The notes beneath the pieces were generated by a model. That model made no database searches. It saw only the letters and a list, made by a program, of their open reading frames with translations, and was not told the DNA's origin. A stretch of DNA of 64,000 bases from Halobacillus_A sp043497005 (GTDB taxonomy: Bacteria; Bacillota; Bacilli; Bacillales; Halobacillaceae): positions 434,001-498,000 of the forward strand of contig NZ_JBIEKE010000002.1 in NCBI RefSeq assembly GCF_043497005.1, read 5' to 3'. Below are positions 24,450-33,380 of the stretch, one piece after another (the first letter of the stretch is position 1; each line of letters begins with the position of its first letter). Both the position numbers and the translations under genes were made by a program.

Positions 24450-25244
24450 GTGAATCTATCAGAAATGCGTATCGATCAGTTAAAAAACACAATAGCTGCC
24501 AAGGTTCGCCATCCTTTTTTGGCTAAGTATATAGCAGATCCCATAATTGATGAGGACAAGCTTGCTATATTAATCTCCATTATGGATCACACAACTCTCT
24601 CTGCACGGAAGAAAGAAAGCTATATAGTTACGACAATGCTTGTTCAAATCGCACTTGACACTCATGATCTTGTCACACTCTCAGACGAAGAAGATGAGTA
24701 TGAAACGGTCCGAACGAGACAGCTAACTGTGTTAGCGGGTGATTATTACAGCGGTCTCTATTACTATGTATTGTCTCAACTAAATGATATACCTATGGTT
24801 CGTACGCTTGCAGGTGCAATCAAAGAAATTAATGAGCTTAAGATGGATCTTTATTATAAAGATGTTGAATCTTTTCAAGAGTTTTTCACTTCATTAAAGA
24901 AGATCGAATCACTTCTCATCCAGCGCGTTGCTCATTACGTACAGAAAACGACGATTAATGATATGGCTGGAGACTGGCTTTTTGCTAAACGCCTAATGGA
25001 AGAGAAAAGCAGTTATGAAGAGGGACGTTTTTCTCCGGTCATCCAATTATTGATTAACAAACCAGATTCTTTTGAGACGAACAGTCAGCTGATGTTTAAC
25101 CTTGAACAGTTGATTCACAATCAAATCTCAAAAATAGAAATAAGGGTCTCTCAGCTCCCTCTTCATTTCAACTGGTTAAAAAGCTATATAGATTCCGCTA
25201 TATACCATAGATTCTATAAAACGCATCTGGCAGAGGAAGGGTAA
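24450..25244 (+). CDS. hepS: Heptaprenyl diphosphate synthase component I
   Basis: The 264-residue small, non-catalytic subunit of the two-part synthase that makes the C35 chain of menaquinone-7. It has no DDxxD motif; family regions include SIMDHTTLSARKKESYIVTT and LTVLAGDYYSGLYYYVLS. The start is GTG 24450 with aggtga upstream; an ATG at 24443 is in another frame. An extended -10 box (TGC-TATAAT, 24396-24404) lies before it. menG follows after four bases and hepT after that, giving the conserved hepS-menG-hepT operon. Confidence 0.92.
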   Translation: MNLSEMRIDQLKNTIAAKVRHPFLAKYIADPIIDEDKLAILISIMDHTTLSARKKESYIVTTMLVQIALDTHDLVTLSDEEDEYETVRTRQLTVLAGDYYSGLYYYVLSQLNDIPMVRTLAGAIKEINELKMDLYYKDVESFQEFFTSLKKIESLLIQRVAHYVQKTTINDMAGDWLFAKRLMEEKSSYEEGRFSPVIQLLINKPDSFETNSQLMFNLEQLIHNQISKIEIRVSQLPLHFNWLKSYIDSAIYHRFYKTHLAEEG

Positions 25245-25247
25245 GAA

Positions 25248-25961
25248 ATGCAGTACCAACAGTCTAAAGAAGAGCGTGTGCACCACGTTTTTGAGAAGAT
25301 ATATAACAGATACGACGCGATGAACTCTATCATTTCATTTCAACAGCATCGCTTGTGGCGAAGTGATGTCATGAAACGAATGAACGTGAAAGAAGGCGAC
25401 TATACACTGGATGTGTGTTGTGGTACAGGAGACTGGACTATGTCCTTAGCTGATCAAGTAGGATCGACAGGTAAAGCAATAGGGCTTGATTTCAGTGTGA
25501 ATATGCTATCGGTAGCGATAAAGAAAAAATTGGCTGCACGTTTAAAGCATGTAGAATTTGAACATGGTAATGCTATGAGTCTCCCCTTTGAAGATAATCA
25601 GTTTGATTTTGTCACTATTGGATTTGGTTTGCGGAATGTTCCTGATTATCAACAAGTTTTAAAGGAAATGTACAGAGTAGTTAAACCGGGAGGAAAAGTC
25701 GTTTGTTTAGAAACATCTCAACCGACTAACCCTGTATTTAGAAGAATGTACTATTTTTATTTTGGTTATGTGATGCCTTTGTTTGGCAAGCTATTTGCTC
25801 GTAGCTATAAAGAGTATAGCTGGCTTCATGAATCTGCAAGAGATTTTCCAGGCAAGAATGAATTAGCTGAGATGTTTAAACATGCAGGGCTAGTTCACAT
25901 TCAGGTAAAGTCTTTTACAGGGGGAGTAGCAGCTATGCATATGGGTGAGAAACCATCGTAA
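25248..25961 (+). CDS. menG: Demethylmenaquinone methyltransferase
   Basis: A 237-residue SAM-dependent methyltransferase that performs the last step of menaquinone synthesis, adding the ring methyl group. The UbiE/COQ5 signatures are present: YDAMNSIISFQQHRLWR, motif I DVCCGTGDWTMSLA (about residues 50-63), and the C-terminal motif RVVKPGGKVVCLE, then ARDFPGKNELAEMFKHAG. ATG 25248 follows aggaaggg. It lies between the two prenyl synthase subunits (also called menH or ubiE in older annotations). Confidence 0.95.
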   Translation: MQYQQSKEERVHHVFEKIYNRYDAMNSIISFQQHRLWRSDVMKRMNVKEGDYTLDVCCGTGDWTMSLADQVGSTGKAIGLDFSVNMLSVAIKKKLAARLKHVEFEHGNAMSLPFEDNQFDFVTIGFGLRNVPDYQQVLKEMYRVVKPGGKVVCLETSQPTNPVFRRMYYFYFGYVMPLFGKLFARSYKEYSWLHESARDFPGKNELAEMFKHAGLVHIQVKSFTGGVAAMHMGEKPS

Positions 25962-25976
25962 TTAAGGATGAAGACA

Positions 25977-26945
25977 ATGAAACTTGCTATGATTTATTCG
26001 TTTCTTAAACAGGATTTAGCGGCAATCGAACAAGCTGTCAATGAAACGATTCAATCCGATAACCCTGTTTTACGCGAAGCATCAAGCCAATTATTAAATG
26101 CAGGTGGAAAAAGAATACGTCCTGTTTTTGTTTTACTTGCGGGTAAATTTGGCGACTACCAATTGGATCAAATGAAAGCGGTGGCTGTATCTTTAGAGCT
26201 TATTCACACCGCATCACTTGTGCACGATGACGTCATTGATGAGGCGGAGATGAGAAGAGGCGAACCAACGATTAAATCAAAGTGGGATAATCGTATTGCC
26301 ATGTATACCGGGGATTACATATTTGCCCGCTCCTTGGAGAACCTTACAACTATCAACAATCCACGAGCTCATCAAGTGCTTGCAGAAACAATGGTGGAGC
26401 TTTGTTTAGGAGAGATTGAACAAATAAAAGATAAATATAATCTCGAACAGAATGTACGCAGGTATTTAAGAAGGATCAAAAGAAAGACAGCCATACTCAT
26501 CGCCGCAAGCTGCAGAATGGGCGCCATAGCTGCTAATGTAAGTGAAGTGGAAGAAAAAGCGCTCCAACGTTATGGCTACTATGTGGGGATGTCCTATCAA
26601 ATTATTGATGACATATTAGATTTTACAGCTTCAGAGAAAGAATTAGGCAAACCATCAGGGAGTGATTTAATTCAAGGGAACATCACTTTACCGGTTCTTT
26701 ATTCGCTTGAGGACCCTGAATTAAAATCAGATCTTATGAGTGTTTTTCTTAGAGAGGACAAAACACCTGATGATTTTGAGAAAGTGATTACAAAGATTAA
26801 AACTAATGGGTCGATAGAAAGGTCATTTGAATTAAGTGACCGCTATTTAAAAAAAGCTTATGAAGCCCTTAGTCAGCTGCCGCAAAATCGAGCGAAGCAG
26901 ACATTAAAAGGGATTGCTAAGTACATTGGAAAAAGAAGGGCATAA
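25977..26945 (+). CDS. hepT: Heptaprenyl diphosphate synthase component II
   Basis: The 322-residue catalytic subunit, a trans-polyprenyl diphosphate synthase. Both aspartate-rich motifs are present: the first region LVHDDVIDEAEMRRG (DDxxD-type, about residues 80-94) and the second QIIDDILDFTASEKELGKP (about 207-225). GGKRIRP is the diphosphate-binding site. I chose ATG 25977, nine bases after aagga; ATG 25968 abuts that site. It ends with a lysine/arginine-rich tail. Together with HepS it makes the menaquinone side chain used by the respiratory chain, including the qcr complex downstream. Confidence 0.95.
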   Translation: MKLAMIYSFLKQDLAAIEQAVNETIQSDNPVLREASSQLLNAGGKRIRPVFVLLAGKFGDYQLDQMKAVAVSLELIHTASLVHDDVIDEAEMRRGEPTIKSKWDNRIAMYTGDYIFARSLENLTTINNPRAHQVLAETMVELCLGEIEQIKDKYNLEQNVRRYLRRIKRKTAILIAASCRMGAIAANVSEVEEKALQRYGYYVGMSYQIIDDILDFTASEKELGKPSGSDLIQGNITLPVLYSLEDPELKSDLMSVFLREDKTPDDFEKVITKIKTNGSIERSFELSDRYLKKAYEALSQLPQNRAKQTLKGIAKYIGKRRA

Positions 26946-27035
26946 AAGGTTTGCCAGCTTGGTTAAAGTCTGGTAAAATCTTTTATGGCGCCGATTAAAA
27001 GCGCTTTCACATTACATAAACTGAGGTGTTTATCC

Positions 27036-27482
27036 ATGGAAAAGACATTTTTAATGATTAAGCCTGACGGAGTACAAAGAAATTTAGTAGGCGAAGTCAC
27101 TTCTAAATTTGAAAATAAAGGCTTCAAATTAGCAGGTGCTAAGCTGATGAAGATTGATCGTGCTCTAGCTGAAGAGCATTATGGAGAGCATAAAGGCAAA
27201 CCTTTTTTTGAAGAACTAGTTGATTTTATTACATCAGGTCCAGTATTTGCGATGATCTGGGAGGGAGAGAACGTAATTTTAACAGCTCGTAAAATGATGG
27301 GTGCCACTAACCCTCAAGAAGCCTCTCCTGGTACAGTTCGTGGGGATTACGGTTTAACTGTAGGTAAAAATGTAATTCATGGTTCAGACTCTAAAGAGAG
27401 TGCTCAAAGAGAAATTGGTTTATTCTTTAAGGAAATTGAACATATTGATTACAACAAAGATGATCTATCCTGGGTATACTAA
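27036..27482 (+). CDS. ndk: Nucleoside diphosphate kinase
   Basis: A 148-residue enzyme that passes the gamma-phosphate from ATP to other nucleoside diphosphates. It starts with KTFLMIKPDGVQRNLVGEV and carries the active-site histidine in NVIHGSDSKESA (about residue 115), preceded by PGTVRGDYG. Length is normal. ATG 27036 lies seven bases after gaggtg. Position between hepT and cheR is conserved. A large hairpin follows. Confidence 0.97.
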   Translation: MEKTFLMIKPDGVQRNLVGEVTSKFENKGFKLAGAKLMKIDRALAEEHYGEHKGKPFFEELVDFITSGPVFAMIWEGENVILTARKMMGATNPQEASPGTVRGDYGLTVGKNVIHGSDSKESAQREIGLFFKEIEHIDYNKDDLSWVY

Positions 27483-27485
27483 GTA

Positions 27486-27547
27486 AGGGCTATCTCGGTG
27501 ATGAACGATGACACGTTCTCGCCTGGATAGCTCTTTCCTTATTTTTG
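27486..27547 (+). terminator. Extended terminator hairpin of ndk
   Basis: AGGGCTATC pairs with GATAGCTCT, then GGTGA with TCGCC, then GAACG with CGTTC around a six-base loop: about 19 pairs in all with small interior loops. A T-rich tract follows. Confidence 0.7.
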
Positions 27548-27663
27548 AAGGTGTTAACATATTTAAAGTGAATTTTTACATCGTCAAATTTTTAATAGAA
27601 CTTTACAGCTTTAATTTAATGCTTTACTCTGTAAAAGAGGATTTAGTGTTAGGAGCTTTGCTT

Positions 27664-28437
27664 ATGAACAATGATTATCATTGGTTTGTACAACAATTAA
27701 AAAGAAAATCTGGAATTGATTTATTATTTTACAAAGAAGCTCAAATGAAGAGAAGATTAACTTCATTACGAACAAAACGAGGATTTACTACTTTTTCAGC
27801 TTACTTTAATGCAATAATGGCTGATGAACATCTTTTTCATGAATTGTTAGACCGATTAACAATAAATGTATCCGAATTTTATAGGAATAAAAAGCGATGG
27901 GATATACTTGAACATAAAGTATTGCCCCACCTGTTAGAGAAACAGGGGAAATTAAAGGTTTGGAGTGCAGCTTGTTCTACCGGTGAAGAGCCCTATACGC
28001 TTGCGATGATTATGCATAAATATCTGCCTTCTGGAAGATTTCAAGTGATAGCCACAGATTTAGACGAGAATGCACTAAAGCGTGCTGAAATGGGTGTGTA
28101 CCCAGAAAGATCACTTAAAGAAGTGCCACAAGATATGGTGAAAAAGCATTTTAAAAAAGAAGATGTTATGTATCATATAAACAATGAGTTGAAGCAGAAC
28201 GTAACGTTTACAAAGCATAACTTATTAGCAGATGCATATGGACACAATTATGATTTGATTGTATGTCGAAATGTATTAATCTATTTTACCGAGCAAGCCA
28301 AACATATGATTTATCAAAAGTTTAGTCAATCACTTAAAGAAAAAGGTATCTTCTTTGTTGGGAGTACTGAACAAATTTTTTCTCCTCAAAATTATGACTT
28401 TAAGGTGTTTGATACATTTTTTTACCAAAAGAATTGA
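27664..28437 (+). CDS. cheR: Chemotaxis protein methyltransferase CheR
   Basis: A 257-residue SAM-dependent enzyme that methylates glutamates of chemoreceptors. An all-helical N-terminal domain (about residues 1-75) is followed by the methyltransferase domain with VWSAACSTGEEPYTLAM as the SAM site and VIATDLDENALKRAE. DLIVCRNVLIYF and IFFVGSTEQI are family motifs. ATG 27664 is nine bases after taggag and gives the B. subtilis length; an open frame continues further upstream but is A/T-rich and not conserved in type. It stands between ndk and aroC as in B. subtilis, apart from other chemotaxis genes. Confidence 0.93.
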   Translation: MNNDYHWFVQQLKRKSGIDLLFYKEAQMKRRLTSLRTKRGFTTFSAYFNAIMADEHLFHELLDRLTINVSEFYRNKKRWDILEHKVLPHLLEKQGKLKVWSAACSTGEEPYTLAMIMHKYLPSGRFQVIATDLDENALKRAEMGVYPERSLKEVPQDMVKKHFKKEDVMYHINNELKQNVTFTKHNLLADAYGHNYDLIVCRNVLIYFTEQAKHMIYQKFSQSLKEKGIFFVGSTEQIFSPQNYDFKVFDTFFYQKN

Positions 28438-28560
28438 CACCAAAGAAGCGAAAAAGCATTTACGTTCTTTTTTTCTAATAGATTGAATATTTAAAGAACA
28501 CAAAGCTTGAACCTTATGATATAGTAGTACATAAATTTTAAAACTAGGGGGCCGTTACTC

Positions 28561-29727
28561 ATGCGTTATTTAACAGCAGGTGAGTCTCATGGGAAACAGT
28601 TAACAACGATTATTGAGGGAGTACCATCACACTTACCATTAGTACCAGAACAAATAAATGAATCACTAATTAGAAGGCAGGGCGGTTATGGACGCGGCAG
28701 ACGCATGCAGATAGAGAAAGATCTAGTAGATATTACAAGTGGTGTTCGGCACGGCTATACCTTAGGATCACCTATTTCTTTAGTCGTGCATAATGATGAT
28801 TTTAAGCATTGGATTAATATTATGGGAGAAGAGCCCTTACCTGAAGATGCTGAAGTAAAACGAACCATTTCCCGACCACGCCCTGGCCATGCGGATTTAA
28901 ATGGGGGAATGAAATATGGACACCGTGACATGCGGAACGTTCTTGAACGTTCCTCAGCTAGAGAAACAGCAGCTCGTGTAGGTGCAGGAGCCGTTGCTAA
29001 GGTTCTTTTAAAAGAACTGGGGATCGAAGTCGCTGGGTACGTTAGAGAGATTGCAGGGATCGTTAGTAAAGTGGACGAAACATTAGATGTTCATGAAAGA
29101 GCGCGTATTTCTGAAGAATCTCCAGTTCGCACTTTTGATGAAGAAGCCGCACAAAAAATGATGGAGGCAATCGACTTAGCTAAAAAAGAGGGAGATTCCA
29201 TCGGCGGCGTTTGTGAAGTATATGTAGAAGGGATGCCTGCTGGTTTAGGGTCTTATGTGCAATATGATCGCAAACTGGACGCCAAATTAGCTGGTGCCGT
29301 TATGAGTATCAATGCTTTTAAAGGTGTAGAATTTGGTATTGGTTTTGAGGCTGCGCGTCGAAATGGCAGCAAGGTTCACGATGAAATATTATGGAATGAA
29401 GAAAAAGGATACTACCGACGCACGAATAACCTTGGCGGCTTTGAAGGTGGAATGACTTCAGGTATGCCAATCGTTGTTAAAGGTGTAATGAAGCCAATCC
29501 CAACACTCTATAAGCCTTTACAAAGTGTGGATATAGAAACGAAAGAACCATTTCAAGCCAGCATTGAACGCTCTGATTCCTGTGCTGTTCCTGCGGCTTC
29601 AGTAGTCATGGAACATATCGTAGCATTTGAACTAGCGAAAGCCATTACAGAAGAGTTCCCTTCCGATTACTTCCCACGTTTAAAGAAAGCAGTGGAAGAT
29701 TACCGTGAAGAAGTGCGTGAATTTTAA
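28561..29727 (+). CDS. aroC: Chorismate synthase
   Basis: This 388-residue enzyme makes chorismate from EPSP with reduced FMN. The three family signatures are GESHGKQLTTIIEGVPSH at the N terminus, GHADLNGGMKYGHRDMRNVL with ERSSARETAARVGAGA in the middle, and RSDSCAVPAASVVMEHIVAF near the end. It is called aroF in B. subtilis. A strong ribosome binding site (aggggg) precedes ATG 28561. It is the first gene of the aro supra-operon; its stop overlaps the aroB start as TAATG. Confidence 0.97.
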   Translation: MRYLTAGESHGKQLTTIIEGVPSHLPLVPEQINESLIRRQGGYGRGRRMQIEKDLVDITSGVRHGYTLGSPISLVVHNDDFKHWINIMGEEPLPEDAEVKRTISRPRPGHADLNGGMKYGHRDMRNVLERSSARETAARVGAGAVAKVLLKELGIEVAGYVREIAGIVSKVDETLDVHERARISEESPVRTFDEEAAQKMMEAIDLAKKEGDSIGGVCEVYVEGMPAGLGSYVQYDRKLDAKLAGAVMSINAFKGVEFGIGFEAARRNGSKVHDEILWNEEKGYYRRTNNLGGFEGGMTSGMPIVVKGVMKPIPTLYKPLQSVDIETKEPFQASIERSDSCAVPAASVVMEHIVAFELAKAITEEFPSDYFPRLKKAVEDYREEVREF

Positions 29728-30818
29728 TGGAAAAGATTTCAATTGAGGCGGCCTCTCATTTTTATAATGTAATAATAGGTAAGTCTCTCCGCTACCAAGT
29801 GGAGGAACTTCTGGAGGCGACTTATAAGAAAGTGCTCATAATTACAGACACACAAGTCGCGCCACTTTATTTAGAGGATGTAAAACAGGCATTTTCATCC
29901 CAAGTCACTGTAGATGATTATGTAGTACCGGCTGGAGAAGCTTCTAAAAGCATGGAACAATACAGCCGGCTGTTAGATGCTTGTATTTCTTTGCAGCTGG
30001 ACCGGAAATCCTTAATTATTGGTTTAGGTGGAGGAATGGTTGGTGATTTGGCTGGATTTGTTGCCTCCACTTATTTAAGAGGTGTCGATTTCGTACAAAT
30101 GCCGACAACTATTTTGGCTCATGACAGCAGTGTTGGAGGAAAAGTAGCGATAAACCATCCACAAGGAAAGAACTTAATCGGATGTTTTTATAATCCGGTT
30201 TATGTGATTTATGATTCGGACACGCTCTTGAGCCTTCCGCTTTCGGAGGTGCGTTCCGGCTTTGGAGAAGTCATTAAGCATGCTTTATTAAGCGATGCAG
30301 AGTGGAGTGACGATCTATTTCAAAAGAACGTTTCTGAACTTTCACCTGAGCAGTTAATTTCTTACTTATCTAAGGGGATTCAAGTTAAGGCGGATATTGT
30401 AGAACAAGATGAAAAAGAAAATGGTATAAGAAGACACCTTAATTTAGGGCATACGCTGGCTCATGCTCTAGAAGCTGAATTAGGGTATGGTGAGATCACT
30501 CATGGGGAAGCGGTAGCTCTAGGTATATGGTTTTCTCTAAGAGTAAGCGAGCAGCAATTAGGTGCTAACTTGCCTACTGAAAAATATGTGAAGTGGTTAA
30601 CTCAAAACTACTATCCTATTCATCTTATTAAAAATATCAATAAGAAACGAGTTATTGAACGGATGAAATGGGACAAAAAGACTGTCGAAAGTCAAATTCA
30701 TTATGTTCTACTAGAAGCAATCGGAAAGCCTGCAGTTAAAACGATTGAAGAATCAAAACTGGATGAATTATTAACTGGTTTTTTGAAAGAGGTGAGTCAT
30801 ATTGATGAGAGGAATTAG
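29727..30818 (+). CDS. aroB: 3-dehydroquinate synthase
   Basis: A 363-residue enzyme that converts DAHP to 3-dehydroquinate, the second shikimate step, using NAD and a metal. Motifs are PAGEASKSMEQYSRLLDAC, GLGGGMVGDLAGFVASTYLRG (NAD site), PTTILAHDSSVGGKVAINH, and the metal ligands in RRHLNLGHTLAHALEAE and ITHGEAVALGI. It overlaps aroC by one base and aroH by 14, so translation is coupled. Confidence 0.97.
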   Translation: MEKISIEAASHFYNVIIGKSLRYQVEELLEATYKKVLIITDTQVAPLYLEDVKQAFSSQVTVDDYVVPAGEASKSMEQYSRLLDACISLQLDRKSLIIGLGGGMVGDLAGFVASTYLRGVDFVQMPTTILAHDSSVGGKVAINHPQGKNLIGCFYNPVYVIYDSDTLLSLPLSEVRSGFGEVIKHALLSDAEWSDDLFQKNVSELSPEQLISYLSKGIQVKADIVEQDEKENGIRRHLNLGHTLAHALEAELGYGEITHGEAVALGIWFSLRVSEQQLGANLPTEKYVKWLTQNYYPIHLIKNINKKRVIERMKWDKKTVESQIHYVLLEAIGKPAVKTIEESKLDELLTGFLKEVSHIDERN

Positions 30819-31188
30819 AGGAGCAACAACCGTCGAAGGCAATGAGGCAGAAGATATTGTTGCTCGTTCTCGCGAGCTGGCCTTAGATATGATCGATAAA
30901 AACGATATTGCTGCCGAAGACGTAGCTTCCGTTCTTTTTAGTGTAACAGAAGACCTCGATGCCGCATTTCCAGCGAAATCTCTAAGAAGTATAAATGGTT
31001 GGACTTATGTGCCTGTTATGTGTATGCAGGAGATTCCTGTCCCTAATAGTTTAGGTGGTTGCATTAGAGTTATGATGACGGTCAATTCAGACTCGTCTCA
31101 GAAAGATATCCACCACGTTTATCATTACGGAGCTAAAGTATTACGACCGGATTTAGAGCAAGTAAGGAGTGAGGATCATGAAAGCTAA
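30805..31188 (+). CDS. aroH: Chorismate mutase, AroH type
   Basis: This 127-residue monofunctional mutase turns chorismate into prephenate. It has the trimeric AroH pattern: RGIRGATTVEGNEAEDI at the N terminus with the active-site arginine, the central SVTEDLDAAFPAKSLR, and VPVMCMQEIPVPNSL-type residues, then CIRVMMTVN. It contributes to phenylalanine and tyrosine synthesis with tyrA. ATG 30805 lies nine bases after agaggtga. In B. subtilis trpEDCFBA would follow; here hisC starts before aroH ends. Confidence 0.95.
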   Translation: MRGIRGATTVEGNEAEDIVARSRELALDMIDKNDIAAEDVASVLFSVTEDLDAAFPAKSLRSINGWTYVPVMCMQEIPVPNSLGGCIRVMMTVNSDSSQKDIHHVYHYGAKVLRPDLEQVRSEDHES

Positions 31189-32272
31189 AGAAATACTTAA
31201 AGGGATGACCCCTTATAAACCGGGTAAACAAATTGAAGAAGTCAAGAAAGAATATGGTCTAACTAAAATCGTGAAATTAGCTTCTAATGAGAACCCGTTC
31301 GGCTTCTCACCACAAGTGAAAAAACAGCTTCCTCAACTAATAGAGCAATTAGAAAAGTATCCTGATGGTTACGCCAGTGTTCTGCGTAAAAAGGTGGCTT
31401 CATTTCTAGAGGTAGAAGAAGAGCAACTAATCTTTGGAAATGGATCTGATGAAATAGTTCAAATTATCTGTCGTACATTTTTAGAGACAGGTTCAAACAC
31501 TGTTATGGCTACACCAACGTTCCCTCAATATAAGCATAATGCTTTAATAGAAGGGGCTGAAGTAAGAGAGGTTCCGTTAGTGGAGGGGCGTCATGATCTT
31601 CCTTCTATGCTGGAACAAATTGATGAGCGCACACGTGTATTATGGTTGTGCACCCCTAACAATCCAACGGGTGTTCACCTCTCAACTTCTGAAATCAAAC
31701 AGGTATTAGAAAATTGCCCTTCACATGTACTCGTTGTTATGGACGAAGCTTACTATGAATATATGGAAGCAGAAGATGCGTTTGATTCTCTATCATCTCT
31801 TCCCCTCTATGAAAACCTTATCGTTTTACGTACGTTTTCAAAGGCATATGGTTTAGCGGGGTTAAGAATAGGTTACGGAGTAGCTTCCAAAGAAATCATT
31901 TCTACTTTAGAACCAGCTAGAGAGCCTTTTAATACTTCTACTATTGCTCAAGCAGCCGCACTATTGGCTTTAGATGATCAAGAATTTATTAATGAAACAA
32001 CTGCTGAAAATTCAATCAATAAAAGAAAATTAATGCAATTTCTTGATGAGCATGGATTAGATTATTATCCTTCGGAAGCTAATTTTGTTATGGTTCGTTT
32101 GCCTGTAAGCGGTGATGAGATGTTTGAGCATTTATTAAGCAAGGGATTCATTGTTCGATCAGGTGAAGCTCTGGGGCTTCCTAATTCGATTCGTCTAACG
32201 ATTGGTAAAGAGGAAGATATGGCTGTTATTCAATCGGAAATTAAAGAAAGATTAGTAGGTATTTCTAAATGA
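31178..32272 (+). CDS. hisC: Histidinol-phosphate/aromatic aminotransferase
   Basis: A 364-residue PLP-dependent class I/II aminotransferase that serves histidine synthesis and, in Bacillus, also phenylalanine and tyrosine. It has KLASNENPFGFSP at the N terminus, NGSDEIVQIICRTF, CTPNNPTGVHLS (about residues 158-169), VVMDEAYYEY, and the PLP lysine in RTFSKAYGLAGLRIGYG (about residues 217-233). ATG 31178 is eight bases after aaggag. It overlaps aroH by 11 bases and tyrA by four (ATGA). Confidence 0.95.
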   Translation: MKAKEILKGMTPYKPGKQIEEVKKEYGLTKIVKLASNENPFGFSPQVKKQLPQLIEQLEKYPDGYASVLRKKVASFLEVEEEQLIFGNGSDEIVQIICRTFLETGSNTVMATPTFPQYKHNALIEGAEVREVPLVEGRHDLPSMLEQIDERTRVLWLCTPNNPTGVHLSTSEIKQVLENCPSHVLVVMDEAYYEYMEAEDAFDSLSSLPLYENLIVLRTFSKAYGLAGLRIGYGVASKEIISTLEPAREPFNTSTIAQAAALLALDDQEFINETTAENSINKRKLMQFLDEHGLDYYPSEANFVMVRLPVSGDEMFEHLLSKGFIVRSGEALGLPNSIRLTIGKEEDMAVIQSEIKERLVGISK

Positions 32273-33369
32273 GTCAAACCGTCTTTATTGTAGGGTTAGG
32301 TTTAATTGGCGGTTCAATTGCTATGAATGTAGCAAAGAAGAAGGACTGCAAAGTTATTGCTTTGGATCCTGACCCAAAAACGATTGACATGGCTAAAATC
32401 CAAGGTGTTATTTATGAAGAAGCAGAAGACTTCAAGTCAGGTTGTCAGCAAGCGGATATTCTTATACTAGCAACTCCTATTTCTATAACGATTGAGTATT
32501 TGCATCAATTAAATGATTATTCATTAGAGAAACCTTTACTTGTTACCGATGTATCTTCTGTAAAGAATAATGTATTAGAAGCAGCTAATGTCATTAAAAA
32601 CGACCAAGTAACTTTTGTAGGCGGGCATCCAATGGCTGGTTCACATAAGCAAGGGTACTCGGCTGCAAAACCTCATCTATTTGAGAACGCCATTTATGTG
32701 TTAACGCCTAGTAACACGTCAAATGGAGCCCAAGCAAAGCGTCTGCAGGAATTATTAGAGGAGACAAAAGCCAGGTTTATTACTCTTAGTACAAAAGAAC
32801 ACGATGAAATGACAGCGGTTATTTCTCACTTTCCACATTTAATAGCCTCCTCTCTTGTACACCAAGCGAAGGAATGGCAAAAAACTCATCCCTTCCTTGA
32901 GCAATTAGCAGCAGGTGGCTTTCGCGACATAACTAGGATTGCTTCGAGCAATCCTACTTTATGGCAGGACATCTTTTTTCAAAACCGTACCCTGCTTATT
33001 CAGATGCTTAGTGATTGGATCGACGAAATGCAAGAGCTGCAATCTCTATTACAAGATAGAGAAGCTCAAACGACTTACGAATATTTACTTCAGGCTAAAC
33101 AGTACCGTGATGGATTACCTGCTAAAGAAAAAGGTGCCATTCCAGCCTTTTATGATCTTTATGTTGATATTCACGACCAGCCAGGGGCCATCTATAAAGT
33201 AATTCAGCAGCTAGCTGAAACAGAAATCAGCATCAAAAACATTGAGATCCTCGAAATTAGAGAAGGAATTACTGGAGTACTAAGAATTAGCTTCTCTTCA
33301 AGCAAAGAGCAAAAAATGAGTTATGATCTTTTAACCAGCAGAGGATATGAAGTGATGATGGAAGAATAG
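32269..33369 (+). CDS. tyrA: Prephenate dehydrogenase with ACT domain
   Basis: A 366-residue NAD-dependent enzyme making 4-hydroxyphenylpyruvate for tyrosine. It has the dinucleotide-binding start VFIVGLGLIGGSIAMNVAKK, the substrate motif VGGHPMAGSHKQG (about residues 120-132) and the helical dimerisation domain with FRDITRIASSNPTLWQDI. The C-terminal ACT domain (about residues 297-366, from DLYVDIHDQPGAIYKVI) probably binds tyrosine for feedback control. aroA follows 11 bases later with its own aggagg. Confidence 0.95.
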   Translation: MSQTVFIVGLGLIGGSIAMNVAKKKDCKVIALDPDPKTIDMAKIQGVIYEEAEDFKSGCQQADILILATPISITIEYLHQLNDYSLEKPLLVTDVSSVKNNVLEAANVIKNDQVTFVGGHPMAGSHKQGYSAAKPHLFENAIYVLTPSNTSNGAQAKRLQELLEETKARFITLSTKEHDEMTAVISHFPHLIASSLVHQAKEWQKTHPFLEQLAAGGFRDITRIASSNPTLWQDIFFQNRTLLIQMLSDWIDEMQELQSLLQDREAQTTYEYLLQAKQYRDGLPAKEKGAIPAFYDLYVDIHDQPGAIYKVIQQLAETEISIKNIEILEIREGITGVLRISFSSSKEQKMSYDLLTSRGYEVMMEE

Positions 33370-33380
33370 GAGGCTTTATT

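Noticed and set aside
27508..27663. Longer N terminus for CheR
   Set aside because: The extra 52 codons are A/T-rich, overlap the ndk terminator and exceed the family length; ATG 27664 has a good ribosome binding site.
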